Shown: positions 24,186 through 33,366, counted from the stretch's first letter. The stretch: 64,000 nt of DNA from an uncultured Lachnospiraceae bacterium (GCA_946558465.1 CAMNTM010000003.1:1-64000), one strand, 5' to 3'. A program made the numbers and translations. The notes: generated by a model not told the origin, from the letters alone.

Positions 24186-25715
24186 TCACAATAAAAAGTC
24201 CGGGAACTGTGCGTAATACACAATGCCCGAAAGCACGAAATAAACATTCGGCAGTGCCACGCCATTGCCCCACATCTTATATTCAGCGGAATCCGAATGC
24301 GGGGCTTTCAGCCACTTGATGATCTGCTTATCCGTTTTAGGTTTTGTGGAAGTCCCTGCAATCTTCCGATGGGTCTCAAAGGCCTCCCGCCAGAAGGCAA
24401 GGTCATCCTCCGTGGGTTCTTCCGTCCCAAGGCCGCTGCACCACCAGTCCGGGAAGCCCTGCAGCCTCGCACACTCCGTCGGCGTCAGCCTGCGGACGAT
24501 ATACTCCGGCTCCATGATATGGTAGTCCCCTCTGAACGCCTCCTGGTTGCCGAGCCACTGCTTGGAGCCCATGCTTGCGGAAAGTGTGCCGAACACCTCC
24601 TTGCCGGATGCCGTCTGTACATCATTGATGACAGGAGGGTCTTTATAATCTGTAGCCACCAGCGTATTTGCCAGCTCCTTTTCCGCCCGCGTGAAATGGG
24701 AATTCTTGCTTGTGCAGTAAGTCGGGTACGCCACCGCATGGTGGTCCGTGGCATTCAGCGTGAAGGAAACATCCTCATTCACCCCGCTGCCCTGCGGCCC
24801 GTTCTTATCGTCCCTGCCGATCATGGAGCCCTGCACCGACACCACGGCAATGCCGCCCTGGTTGCAGGAGGGATTCCCGCCGTTCCCATCCAGTGTCCGG
24901 GAAGTGTCCGCCTCATAGAATCCGCTGTGCGGGTTATCTGACTTCATGGCATTGCTGTCTTTGGAGCAGATGCCGTATGCCTGCACCACCAGCTCATTGC
25001 AGCGGCTCTCCCCGACATCAAAGGTGTTCAGCGTGTTTGCCACCTTCCCGTCCTTCCAGGTCGGCGCATCCCCTTTGTAGTGGGCGCGGTACCCCTTGCA
25101 GAAAGGCACGAACACCGTCTGGTCATTGTTGCAGGAGAGAGTTGCGGATTTGTCATCCTGTATGATCGCCCCTTTGCCGCCGCCCTCACAGCCGGAGCGG
25201 ATTTTCAGCGTCTTTGGCGTTTCCACCACGAACGGCTGGTTATTGCCGCCCATGCCGTAGGTGGAGCTGACCGTAGGCGCCGTTTCCAAAGGCCCCGTAT
25301 ATCTCGTATCCTGCGAATGGTTCTCATAGAGCGCCACCGCAGCCGGGACCGTCCCTGCACGGAGCGTGGGCGAGGTTTCCTCCTCATACCCGATCCCACG
25401 CGCCTTTGCGGAATGCTCCGTGCAGAAACCGGCCGATTCCAATACGCACGGAGGATGGTGCGCCTCTGCCCGCAAAGTGCAGGTCACGTCATCCGTCACA
25501 TCCATCCTCTGCCCGCCCTGGTCGTTCAGGCAGATGCCGCCTGCCGCTCCAATGCAATCCGCAGCACCTCCGGCAGCTCCTTGCCACGCACGGAAGCCCT
25601 CCGCAGAATACCCAGACACGCCTTCGGACTCAAATAATACCTTTCCGGCACTCCCGCCTGCAAAATCTGCGACAAGGTAGATGCGTTTTCTCCGCTGGGG
25701 GATTCCCCAAAATTG
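24186..25715 (-). pseudogene. C5 DNA methyltransferase, C-terminal fragment (separated by RIT insertion)
   Basis: The fragment resumes in frame at FWGIPQRRKRIYLVADFAGG (motif VIII QRRxR), runs through a very long target-recognition region and ends with motif IX/X blocks RRLTPTECARLQGFPDWW and KMWGNGVALPNVY. The matching N-terminal half is at 29220-29837. Together they would make about 710 aa. The recognition region contains about nine copies of a short TL motif each followed by 10-15 residues and a hydrophobic strand. The first internal ATG is 25619, so a fragment could be translated, but it lacks motifs I-VI and cannot be active alone. Confidence 0.88.
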
Positions 25716-25716
25716 G

Positions 25717-25762
25717 GCTAATGTAAAGCGAAAAATAATGTAAAGTCACCTCCTTAAATGCC
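25717..25762 (+). repeat. RIT element terminal inverted repeat, left
   Basis: It begins GCTAATGTAAAGCG, AAAAATAATGTAAAG, TCACCTCCTTAAATGCC and matches the reverse complement of 29152-29198 except for a few positions. It contains the sub-repeat TAATGTAAAG twice, a likely recombinase-binding arrangement. Confidence 0.88.
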
Positions 25763-25796
25763 GCAAAACCAGTAGATTTTCGTCTGCTGGCTTTGC
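25763..25796 (-). terminator. Hairpin downstream of the recombinase trio
   Basis: A near-perfect 14-bp stem (GCAAA.CCAG.AGA type arms) with a 6-nt loop lies between the third recombinase stop and the left inverted repeat. It has no T-tract, so it may slow transcription into the interrupted gene or act as a structural element end. Confidence 0.5.
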
Positions 25797-25813
25797 ATAA
25801 TTCTGTAGATTAT

Positions 25814-26854
25814 TTAGTGGATGTCACGGAAACTTTCGAGCCAGCCCATCAGGCTTTTGTCCTCCGTCCATGATGGATATTCAGCGGCAGGACGCTCTTG
25901 CGGCTGGGCGCTTTCCAATACTTTACGTTTCATTTCCGTGTTGATCTGTGCATACACCTCAGTGGTCGTAAGATCTGCATGCCCAAGCAGGTCTTTGATA
26001 TATTGAAGGTCGATCCCGGCTTCAAGCCAGTGCATGGCACGACTGTGGCGGAATATATGCGGGTACACCTTCTCAGGGAACAGCTCTGGTTCAGCAATTC
26101 TGGCGGACTCAGCATACTTGTGGAAAATGTAGGAAATCCCTGCGCGTGTCAGTTTTTCCTTATGACGATTGCAGAACAGCGGCTCATCTTTCAGGCAGGG
26201 ACGGTACCGCTTTTCATCCTGCAGGTACAGCCGCAGTACTGCTGAAATGTCTGCGATAAGAGGAACTGACCGGGCTTTTTTGCCCTTTCCATGCAGATGA
26301 ACGATGGCTCCTTTTTTGTCAAGGCTCAGATCTCCGATGCGCAGGTCGGCAATCTCTGAGATTCTTGCCCCTGCTTCGTACATCAGGCACAGCAGGGAAA
26401 AATCCCTCCTGCCGCTGTGGCTCTGCTGGTCTGGCTGCTTCAATATTGCCTTTATGGCGTCAACAGGAAGATGCCGGATTGTCTGCTTTTCATGCTTTTT
26501 CTTTGGGATGGAGCAGACCGTCTGGCAGAGGAGGACGTGCTCCGGGTTTTCATACTGAAGGTATTTGAAAAAAGTATTCAGCGCAATGCGCCGCTGGTTC
26601 CTTGTCGCAGCCGAATTGCCTTTTTCCTGTTCCAGCCAGTCAAGGAAATCCTCCACCAGCTTCCTGTCAAGGTCCTTGATCTCCATCTTTTCCCGTTTCA
26701 GATGGCGCTCGCTTTCGCAGTAGGACAGGAACACTGACATAGAATCATGGTAGGATTGTATTGTATTTTCACTCAGCCCTTTCTGCACCGGCAGGTATTC
26801 AAAAAAGTAGCCGGACAGGGCGCGTGCAAAATCAGTCGGTCTTATCATCGGCAT
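25814..26854 (-). CDS. Tyrosine recombinase, third of RIT trio
   Basis: This 346-aa protein has an N-terminal SAM-like core-binding domain (about 10-100) and a catalytic domain. The latter has Arg in GARISEIADLR, the HxxR box in HIFRHSRAMHW, His in LLGHADLTTTE and nucleophile Tyr in TEVYAQI. All catalytic positions are present. The start at 26854 (GGAGG six nt upstream) overlaps the second recombinase by 23 nt. Confidence 0.92.
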   Translation of the reverse strand: MPMIRPTDFARALSGYFFEYLPVQKGLSENTIQSYHDSMSVFLSYCESERHLKREKMEIKDLDRKLVEDFLDWLEQEKGNSAATRNQRRIALNTFFKYLQYENPEHVLLCQTVCSIPKKKHEKQTIRHLPVDAIKAILKQPDQQSHSGRRDFSLLCLMYEAGARISEIADLRIGDLSLDKKGAIVHLHGKGKKARSVPLIADISAVLRLYLQDEKRYRPCLKDEPLFCNRHKEKLTRAGISYIFHKYAESARIAEPELFPEKVYPHIFRHSRAMHWLEAGIDLQYIKDLLGHADLTTTEVYAQINTEMKRKVLESAQPQERPAAEYPSWTEDKSLMGWLESFRDIH

Positions 26855-27839
26855 CTTCCACCTCCTCTGGCAGGAATTTTAAGAGATCGGCATACATCCC
26901 ACCAAGCTCCGCTTCACAGACCTGCCTGATATGCGGGTATGCTTCCGCAGTCAGCCTCAGATACCACTGTGTTGCGCTGATGGAAGTATGCCCAAGGTAT
27001 TTTGAAAGCACCGGAAGCCTGCTGGAAACAGGTATCCCGGATTCTGCCCATCCCTGGATGTTGTGGCAGACAAAGGTATGCCTGACATCATGCACGCGGG
27101 GTCCAAGGCTGGTTCCCCGGTACGGAATGCCGACATCCCAGAGGAAACCGCGGAACGCTTTTTCTATGGAAGACTTTGCGTAGCGCTTTTTCTCTTTTGT
27201 ATAGAAGAAAGGCATATCTTCCGGGGTATCCTGGTGGACATCCCGGATGTACCGGAGGCACCGGCCGGTGAGCGAGTCGGACATAGGCACGATGCGCTCC
27301 CTGTCATTCTTGCCATGCAGGATATGAAGGACGCCGCTGGCTGTGTCAACATCCTGCAGGCGCAGCGACAGTGCTTCGGAAATGCGCAGCCCGCAGCCAT
27401 ACAGCATCCGGAACAGCAGTGGATACACGAGGTGCCGGTGCGGGGAGACATTGGTCGGCTCAAGTTTATCGAGACGGTCAAAGATGGATGCCATTTCCTC
27501 CCTGGTAAAAATATACGGCACATGTTTCTCCCCGGATTTCGGGATGGCAGGCAGCAGGTATGACGGATGCCCCTGCCTGCAGAGGAACACCGCAAAGCGC
27601 TGCATTTCCGCAACCCTGTTGTGCCTTGTTATCTCTTTTTCATTCGGACGCTTTTCGCACCATGCGGTGGCAATCTCCTTCGTGATTGTATAATCATGGA
27701 CCTCGTACCCTTTGCAGAAGTTGTCGAACATCTTAAGGAGCATTGCCTGTTGTTCGTATACAAGGCCGGAGGCCCTTTTCTGGGCGACAAAAGTTTCGCA
27801 CATCGGGGCAAATGGGCCTGTGAAGTAGGATGTTTTCAT
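26832..27839 (-). CDS. Tyrosine recombinase, second of RIT trio
   Basis: The protein has 335 aa from the ATG at 27839, which overlaps the first recombinase stop as ATGA with GGAGG upstream. Catalytic residues are Arg in CGLRISEALSLR, HxxR in VHDVRHTFVCH, His in YLGHTSISATQ and Tyr in QWYLRLT. There is an extra loop (GWAESGIPVSSRLPVL) between the HxxR and the final His, typical of this member of the trio. Confidence 0.92.
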   Translation of the reverse strand: MKTSYFTGPFAPMCETFVAQKRASGLVYEQQAMLLKMFDNFCKGYEVHDYTITKEIATAWCEKRPNEKEITRHNRVAEMQRFAVFLCRQGHPSYLLPAIPKSGEKHVPYIFTREEMASIFDRLDKLEPTNVSPHRHLVYPLLFRMLYGCGLRISEALSLRLQDVDTASGVLHILHGKNDRERIVPMSDSLTGRCLRYIRDVHQDTPEDMPFFYTKEKKRYAKSSIEKAFRGFLWDVGIPYRGTSLGPRVHDVRHTFVCHNIQGWAESGIPVSSRLPVLSKYLGHTSISATQWYLRLTAEAYPHIRQVCEAELGGMYADLLKFLPEEVEDADDKTD

Positions 27840-29053
27840 AGATCCACCTCCAATGCGCACTGGCGGAGCAGCTCCGTATCCGTACTGATATATGTCTGGG
27901 TGCTTTCCGGCGTTGTGTGGCCCAGCGTCTGGGCGATCTCAGTCAGCTTCACGCCATTGGAGAGCATGGCCGTGGCTATGCTGTGACGGAAGGAATGCAT
28001 CCCTACCGGCTTATCCGCAGGGACTTTTACCCCGGCTTTCTGGACAGCTTTCACCACTGTTTCGCGGAAGCTGTTTTTCAGGGCATCAAACGGGGCTGTG
28101 TGCCGCACGAAAATGTACCCGCAGTCCGTTTCCGGGCGTCCATGCTTAAGATAGTCGATAATGGCCCACCCTGCATCGTCGGGGAGCGGAAGCTCCAGCG
28201 GCACGCCGGTCTTTTTCTGGGTAATGGATATCCGCCTGTTCTGCCAGTCGATGGAATCAAAGCGGAGGAGGCGGACATCGCTGATACGCAGGCCCAGGCG
28301 GGCAACGAGCAGGAACACCGCATAGTTGCGCTTCCCCTGGGCATTGTCGCGGTCAACGGATGCCAGTATCCGCTCCACTTCCTCCGGGGTAAACACTGTC
28401 GGCAGCCTGTAGCTGTGTGTGCGGCGCACATCCGGCAGGGAGCCGGAAAAGCTCCTGCTGTGCCAGCCGTTTGCGAGGGCATAATCTGACAGCCTTCCAA
28501 GGAGCTTGATTGTCCCGCCAACTGTCCCGGAAGAAAAACCGGCCAGCGTTTCGATATAGGCGTTCAGGTGGTGCAGCTCGACCTGGCTGAACCGGTCTAT
28601 CCCGCTGTTTGCCAGGAAATACTCGAAGCGGAACAGCCGGCTGCGCCATGTCCTGACAGAGCCCTCAGCAAAGCCGTCTTTGCGCTGTTTTTCAAGAAAA
28701 CCTTCAAACAGCGGGCTGAATGCATCTGAAAAGGACTTCAGAGTCATGTGGGACTGCTTAAAGATCATGCCGAACTGTTGGAAGTCCAGCAGTATGTGGA
28801 CGGCCCTGTTGACGTTCTGTGATGCGTCCTTTTCGCCCAGGACAGCGCCATACAGATCCCAGACAAAGCCCCGTGCCGATTCCGCTGTCAGCAGGCCATC
28901 ATTGTGTTCCTCGCAGTAGGATGCCAGATTCTTCCACACTGCGTCCATGCGGTCAATGGTGTACTGGCTGTAGCCAAGCCCGGACATCTGTGCCTTAACC
29001 GCTGTGACCAGCTCGCGGATACCTGCGGCTGGTATACTTTTTGTTTCTTTCAT
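27836..29053 (-). CDS. Tyrosine recombinase, first of RIT trio
   Basis: The protein has 405 aa from the ATG at 29053 (GGAGG 10 nt upstream). The catalytic set is Arg in LGLRISDVRLLR, HxxR in HSFRHSIATAM, His in LGHTTPESTQT and Tyr in TYISTD. It is first in the operon just inside the right inverted repeat. The three gene products probably act together in transposition; no accessory gene is present. Confidence 0.92.
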   Translation of the reverse strand: MKETKSIPAAGIRELVTAVKAQMSGLGYSQYTIDRMDAVWKNLASYCEEHNDGLLTAESARGFVWDLYGAVLGEKDASQNVNRAVHILLDFQQFGMIFKQSHMTLKSFSDAFSPLFEGFLEKQRKDGFAEGSVRTWRSRLFRFEYFLANSGIDRFSQVELHHLNAYIETLAGFSSGTVGGTIKLLGRLSDYALANGWHSRSFSGSLPDVRRTHSYRLPTVFTPEEVERILASVDRDNAQGKRNYAVFLLVARLGLRISDVRLLRFDSIDWQNRRISITQKKTGVPLELPLPDDAGWAIIDYLKHGRPETDCGYIFVRHTAPFDALKNSFRETVVKAVQKAGVKVPADKPVGMHSFRHSIATAMLSNGVKLTEIAQTLGHTTPESTQTYISTDTELLRQCALEVDL

Positions 29054-29151
29054 CGTGTAAAAACCTCCATATTTTATTGTGATGGGATGATCCATCCAAT
29101 AAAAGTGTAAAGAATTATGTTGAGTTTAGCGATGAATTTTTCAGCATATCT

Positions 29152-29198
29152 GGCATTTGAAGGAGGCGACTTTACATTATTTTTCGCTTTACATTAGC
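29152..29198 (-). repeat. RIT element terminal inverted repeat, right
   Basis: This is the reverse-complement copy of 25717-25762, with one extra base and one or two substitutions (TCGCC for TCACC). It lies about 100 nt upstream of the first recombinase start and may include its promoter region. About 27 further bases separate it from the methyltransferase sequence. Confidence 0.88.
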
Positions 29199-29219
29199 GC
29201 AGTAATGTTGAGCTAAACA

Positions 29220-29837
29220 TTAGCAGGCGTCAAGCACCCGCCATGCGAGGGAAAATCCGTCCCCCACGACAGTTCCTGCGTTTGCCCATTTCCCCTTTGG
29301 AGATCCAGGTACAGAAACACTTTCGTCTTTGACGGAGCAGACCGCTTCGAGGACTGCCTTGAAGTCCTCCCCTTTGTTGGAGGAGAAAGCGCCGGGGACG
29401 TTCTCCCATACGATAAACCTTGGGTATTTTCCATCTGTTGCACACCTCATTTCCTTTACGATTCGTATTGCCTGGTAGAACAGGCTGGACTGCCGCCCGT
29501 CAAGCCCCGCCCGCTTTCCCGCCACTGACATATCCGTGCAGGGCGAGCCAAATGTGATGATGTCCACAGGGGCGATTTCATCCCCACGGATGCTGTTGAT
29601 ATCGCCCAGGTGTTCCACGGAGGGCAGCCGCTTTGTTGTCACACGGATGGGGAACGGCTCAATTTCCGAAGCCCATAAAGGCGTGATGCCCGCAAGCAGC
29701 CCGCCCAGAGGAAAACCCCCGGAGCCGTCAAACAGGCTGCCGAGGGTCAGTCTGGAATCCGCAGTCTGCGGATTTGGTGTGTCTCCGCTGCCAGTGCAGG
29801 ATTCACTACTATGGATATATATCGCATCTGCATTCAT
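29220..29837 (-). pseudogene. C5 DNA methyltransferase, N-terminal fragment
   Basis: The fragment encodes 205 aa: motif I SLFDGSGGFPLGG, the catalytic loop TFGSPCTDMSVAGKR (PC motif IV) and motif VI VWENVPGAF. It ends at a stop immediately after RVLDA where the RIT element begins. The start overlaps the upstream methyltransferase stop as ATGA, with AAGGAGGTGG upstream, so the original pair was translationally coupled. Without motifs VIII-X and the recognition domain it should be inactive. Confidence 0.9.
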
Positions 29838-31090
29838 TCCGTCTCCACCTCCTTCACCAGTGCGGAGTATGGGATTTTCTCTTCACTGCGCACCACATAC
29901 ACATTCTCCGAATCCCTGGTATCCTCCACATACCTCCGCAGGATGACGGATGCGTACTTTTCATCCAGCTCACACATGAAACAGATGCGGTTCGTCTGCT
30001 CACACGCCATCAGCGTGGAGCCGCTGCCGCCAAAGGTGTCCAGGACGATGGCGTTCTCCTGGGAGGAATTGCTGATCGGGTAGCCGAGCAGGTCGAGCGG
30101 CTTGGAGGTCGGGTGGTTCTTGTTCCGCTTCGGCTTGTCGTAGTTCCAGATGGTGGTCTGCTTCCGGTCAGAGTACCATGGGTGCTTCCCGTTCTTCAGA
30201 AAGCCATACAGCACAGGCTCATGCTGCCACTGGTAATCCGAGCGGCCAAGCACCAGCGAATTCTTCACCCATATGCACACCCCGGCAAGGTGAAACCCTG
30301 CATCCACGAAAGCCTTACGGAAGTTCAGCCCTTCCGTGTCCGCATGGAACACATAAGCCGCGCCGCCCTTCTCCAGATGCTCCGCCATGTTCTGGAAGGA
30401 ATTGTACAGAAAAGTGTAAAACTCCCCGTTTTCCATGCTGTCATTCTGGATGGAAAGCCCGCTGCCGCTCTTGAAAGCAACATTATACGGCGGGTCCGTC
30501 ACGATGAGGTTTGCCTTTTTCCCGTCCATGAGCGTCGCCACATCCTCCGCACTGGTGGCATCACCGCACATCAGCCTGTGCCTGCCTACCGTCCAGATAT
30601 CTCCCTTTTCCACGAACGCCGCTTTCTCCAGCGCTGCGGAAAGGTCGAAATCATCATCTTTCACATCTTTTTCACTATCCCCGCAGAAAAGGTCTGCAAT
30701 CTCATCCTCACCGAAGCCTGTCAAAGATACATCAAAATCCGCACCCTGCAAACTTTCAATCTCGATGCGGAGCAGCTCCTCATCCCACCCGGCATCCAGG
30801 GCCATGCGGTTATCCGCAAGGATGTAGGCTTTCTTCTGCGCCTCCGTCAGATAGTCCACAAACACACACGGCACTTCCGTGATCCCTTCCTCCTTCGCCG
30901 CCGCAATCCTGCCATGCCCCGCGATGACATTGAAATCCCGGTCGATGATGACCGGGTTGATGAAGCCGAACTCCCGCAGGGATGAGCGGAGCTTTGTGAG
31001 CTGCTCCGGCGAATGCGTCCGCGCGTTATTCACATACGGCACTAATTTTGAGAGCGGCACAAGCTGCATCTCCGTTGTCGTCTTACCCAT
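29834..31090 (-). CDS. ParB-domain N4/N6 DNA methyltransferase
   Basis: The protein has 418 aa. The N-terminal ParB/Srx-like domain (about 5-130) carries the IAGHGRIAAAKEEG box. The C-terminal methyltransferase has DPPY at the start of the catalytic block (IVTDPPYNVAFKSG), a middle recognition part and FGGSGSTLMACEQ as the SAM-binding motif, i.e. beta-class order. It probably methylates adenine or N4-cytosine in phage DNA to evade restriction. It lies 6 nt after TerS, a usual place in this phage type. Specificity is not predictable by eye. Confidence 0.93.
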   Translation of the reverse strand: MGKTTTEMQLVPLSKLVPYVNNARTHSPEQLTKLRSSLREFGFINPVIIDRDFNVIAGHGRIAAAKEEGITEVPCVFVDYLTEAQKKAYILADNRMALDAGWDEELLRIEIESLQGADFDVSLTGFGEDEIADLFCGDSEKDVKDDDFDLSAALEKAAFVEKGDIWTVGRHRLMCGDATSAEDVATLMDGKKANLIVTDPPYNVAFKSGSGLSIQNDSMENGEFYTFLYNSFQNMAEHLEKGGAAYVFHADTEGLNFRKAFVDAGFHLAGVCIWVKNSLVLGRSDYQWQHEPVLYGFLKNGKHPWYSDRKQTTIWNYDKPKRNKNHPTSKPLDLLGYPISNSSQENAIVLDTFGGSGSTLMACEQTNRICFMCELDEKYASVILRRYVEDTRDSENVYVVRSEEKIPYSALVKEVETE

Positions 31091-31096
31091 TTTTAT

Positions 31097-31630
31097 CTAC
31101 ACTCCTTTCCTTGCACGGAGCAGCCGCTCCATCACATCATCCTGCGGCGTGTTCCCCTGGAACTCCACCGAGCAGTTCTCCTTCACGATCTGGTATATCT
31201 GCATCCAGCAGTAATTGGTCTGCTTCATGTAGGACTGGCTCATGGTGACATAGGGGGATGCGATGGCAGCCCCCGTGGTCGGGTGCTTCGCAAGGAAGCC
31301 CGTGGAGGACACGATCTCCTCGCACTGAATCCACCGGGACACGCTCATGGCGTACTGCTCCACCATCTGCACGGTGACCAGCTTTTCACATCCCCTTGCT
31401 TTCAGCCAGGCATAGGTTTCGTTGTACACTTCCTCCGCCACCAGCTCCCGCCCGCTCTTCTGCGGGGATTTCAGGAAGTCCTTCACGGGCGGCACATCCA
31501 CGCCCTCCAGCTCGGCCGGCTCCACCATGACCGCCGCCGTTTTCCCCTCGCTGATCTTCTCCGTGAGCGCCTTGGGCTTGCGCCCCGCCCCCGGCCTTGC
31601 GCCGCCACGGTTGCTGCCGTCTTTTGCCAC
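31097..31630 (-). CDS. Terminase small subunit, P27 family
   Basis: The protein has 177 aa with GTG at 31630 as start, giving the family-typical (M)AKDGSNRGGARPGAGRK N-terminus with GGGGTG six nt upstream. A GTG at 31639 is an alternative. The helical C-terminal part (VEQYAMSVSRWIQCEEIV) fits the P27-type TerS. It recognises phage DNA for packaging. It is separated from TerL by about 11 kb of accessory genes and the RIT element. Confidence 0.9.
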   Translation of the reverse strand: MAKDGSNRGGARPGAGRKPKALTEKISEGKTAAVMVEPAELEGVDVPPVKDFLKSPQKSGRELVAEEVYNETYAWLKARGCEKLVTVQMVEQYAMSVSRWIQCEEIVSSTGFLAKHPTTGAAIASPYVTMSQSYMKQTNYCWMQIYQIVKENCSVEFQGNTPQDDVMERLLRARKGV

Positions 31631-31661
31631 TGATTTCACCCCGTTTCTTTGATTTCGTTTG

Positions 31662-31692
31662 AAAAAATGCTGCGGAAATCAAACGCCGCAGC
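31662..31692 (-). terminator. Terminator upstream of TerS
   Basis: A 7-bp GC stem (GCTGCGG/CCGCAGC, 31669-31675 and 31686-31692) is followed on the minus strand by ATTTTTT. It lies about 30 nt before TerS and separates the early/HNH unit from the packaging unit. The 240-nt region 31640-31879 holds no gene besides this. Confidence 0.75.
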
Positions 31693-31879
31693 ACCTTAAA
31701 AAGCCTATGGAATACGGAAAATCAGAGCAGGGCAATCCCCCGTTTGATTTCCGGTTTTTGTGCGTGTGACCCCACGCCCGTTCCCCGGCGGGTCCCTTGT
31801 AGAGATTTCACCCGCCCCTCCGGGTCAGCAGAAACCTCCACAGCATAAATCAACACAGCACTGATTCCCATAAAATAAA

Positions 31880-32239
31880 TTAATGTTTATGCCACCTGTC
31901 ACCGCGCTCCGCATGAATCCTGGCATGGCACGGCTGGCACAGCGACACAAGGTTTCCCTCGTCATGCGTCCCGCCCTCTGCCAATGGCAGCCTGTGGTGT
32001 ACCTCCTCCACCGGCCGCAGCAGCCCCTTCTTCTGGCACTCCTCACAGAACGGGTGCTTGGCTGCGTAGCGGTCACGGATACGCTTCCACGCCCGCCCAT
32101 ACCTACGGCGTACAGCCGGGTCACGGTCGTACTTCTCGTAGCGGCGGTTCTCCTGCTTCCCATGCTCCTCACAAAAGCGCCCCTCTGTCAGCTTGGGACA
32201 GCCGGGGAAGGAACACGGCCTCTTCGGTTTCCTTGGCAT
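31880..32239 (-). CDS. HNH endonuclease
   Basis: This 119-aa protein starts at 32239 (AAGGAGG 8 nt upstream). The N-terminal Cys/His zinc motif (CSFPGCPKLTEGRFCEEHG) precedes the HNH core: CEECQKKG, VHHRLPLAEGGTHDEGNLVSL and CQPCHARIH. Phage HNH proteins next to terminases assist cos-type packaging cleavage; that role is inferred from position. Confidence 0.92.
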   Translation of the reverse strand: MPRKPKRPCSFPGCPKLTEGRFCEEHGKQENRRYEKYDRDPAVRRRYGRAWKRIRDRYAAKHPFCEECQKKGLLRPVEEVHHRLPLAEGGTHDEGNLVSLCQPCHARIHAERGDRWHKH

Positions 32240-32365
32240 TGTTCTCACCTCCTTCGGGCATAAAGAAAGCCCCCGCAGGGCTGCTCCCCACGAAGGCCGT
32301 CTGTCTTTATGCAGTTTTCGATAATGTCAGTATACCACGCCATATGGCAAACATTTTACACGGAA

Positions 32366-32827
32366 TTACTCATGTGTGTCCCCGCCCGGTTTTTTCCCGC
32401 CAAATTTCATGCCTTTACAGACATTTGCAAATGACCGGTATGTGCCTGCCACAAGTTCCGACCAGTGTTCCAACTGCCCCGTCATGATCTCCATCTGCCG
32501 AAGCAGCTTGTAGATGTGGAAGTCCGGGTCGTAACTGCCGACATTCTCGTTGATGTCCAGGTTTTCAAACATCTTCTGCGTGTTCTCCAACGCCACGGCA
32601 TTGAAGGTCTCCATGTTCTCCGCCATGGTCCCGATGATCAGCTTCTCCAGTTCCTCCGCCGTGCTGAATTCCTCAAACACCTCAAAGTAACGGTACTGGT
32701 CGTTGTACACATAGAAAAAGTTCGGCCCTTTCCTGCCCATGGCGATGTCCGAATGCCACTCGTTAAAGTAATCACTGTATTTCTCCGCCACCGCCATGAT
32801 CCTTGAAACTTCATCCTCTTCTGCCAT
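32366..32827 (-). CDS. Hypothetical phage protein
   Basis: This is a 153-aa, mostly helical, acidic protein (aromatic-rich FFYVYNDQYRYFEVFEEF and a helix around LLRQMEIMTGQLEHW). It has a good GGAGG site. No family was recognised. It lies between the DUF1492 regulator and HNH genes. Confidence 0.75.
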   Translation of the reverse strand: MAEEDEVSRIMAVAEKYSDYFNEWHSDIAMGRKGPNFFYVYNDQYRYFEVFEEFSTAEELEKLIIGTMAENMETFNAVALENTQKMFENLDINENVGSYDPDFHIYKLLRQMEIMTGQLEHWSELVAGTYRSFANVCKGMKFGGKKPGGDTHE

Positions 32828-32904
32828 CCTGCACCTCCTCTCGTTTTGGTATGGTGCATATTACCGTCAATGGGGAAATATATCCACTCCTATTTTCATG
32901 AATT

Positions 32905-33366
32905 TCAGCTTTTCCCAAAAAGCAGGATGGTGAGGTGGTGCAGCGCGCGGTTCTTTTTGTTATAGGCGGAACTCTGCTCAATGTGGAAATGGTCTGCGAT
33001 TTTATAGATAATGCTGCTGCCATATTCGTTGCCGTCGCCATAGAAGGCTTCCAGCACATACCGTTCATCTTCTGAAAGCTCCTCCCATGCCGGGAGGAAC
33101 CACGTCATATATTCCACCGCCTGGCGGTACCGCTCCTTCAGCACATCGATCTCCTCAATGCCCTTTATCATCCTGTCCTCCACGGCATGGGGATTGTGTG
33201 TGCGGGGCATCCCGTCAGACTGCGGGCTGCTGACACCGCCCATCTTCTCATATGCCGCCTTTATCTCATCATCCGTGTGTTCGATGATGAATTTCATACT
33301 GCTGTAATCTTTCAATGCATCCACGGCCGCCGACCGTTTGTCAAGATACTTCCAGATAATGCTCAT
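32905..33366 (-). CDS. DUF1492-type late regulator
   Basis: This 153-aa protein starts at 33366 (GGAGG 8 nt upstream). The N-terminal half is helical. The C-terminal half resembles a sigma region-4-like helix-turn-helix (LSEDERYVLEAFYGDG, then SSIIYKIADHFHIEQSSAYNKKNRAL). DUF1492/ArpU/RinA-type proteins at this point of Firmicutes prophages activate late gene transcription. Role inferred from family and position. Confidence 0.8.
   Translation of the reverse strand: MSIIWKYLDKRSAAVDALKDYSSMKFIIEHTDDEIKAAYEKMGGVSSPQSDGMPRTHNPHAVEDRMIKGIEEIDVLKERYRQAVEYMTWFLPAWEELSEDERYVLEAFYGDGNEYGSSIIYKIADHFHIEQSSAYNKKNRALHHLTILLFGKS

Larger units (their letters stand above)
25717..29226 (-). mobile_element. 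RIT (recombinase-in-trio) element inserted in the C5 methyltransferase gene
   Basis: Three tyrosine recombinase genes in one direction with overlapping ends lie between near-identical 46-47-bp inverted repeats. The element exactly interrupts a methyltransferase reading frame between motif VI and motif VIII: the left flank encodes FWGIPQRRKR and the right flank ends RVLDA. The right end carries about 27 nt beyond the matching repeat, containing a TAATGTT/AACATTA dyad, so the exact right junction is uncertain by a few bases. No long target duplication is seen. Confidence 0.88.

Noticed and set aside
25814-29053. The three tyrosine recombinases as the prophage integrase
   Set aside because: They are a self-contained trio within inverted repeats that interrupts another gene in the middle of the prophage, not at an attachment end.
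29774-30985. 403-codon plus-strand open frame opposite the ParB-methyltransferase
   Set aside because: Antisense shadow of a gene with complete catalytic motifs; no recognisable domain and no ribosome site.
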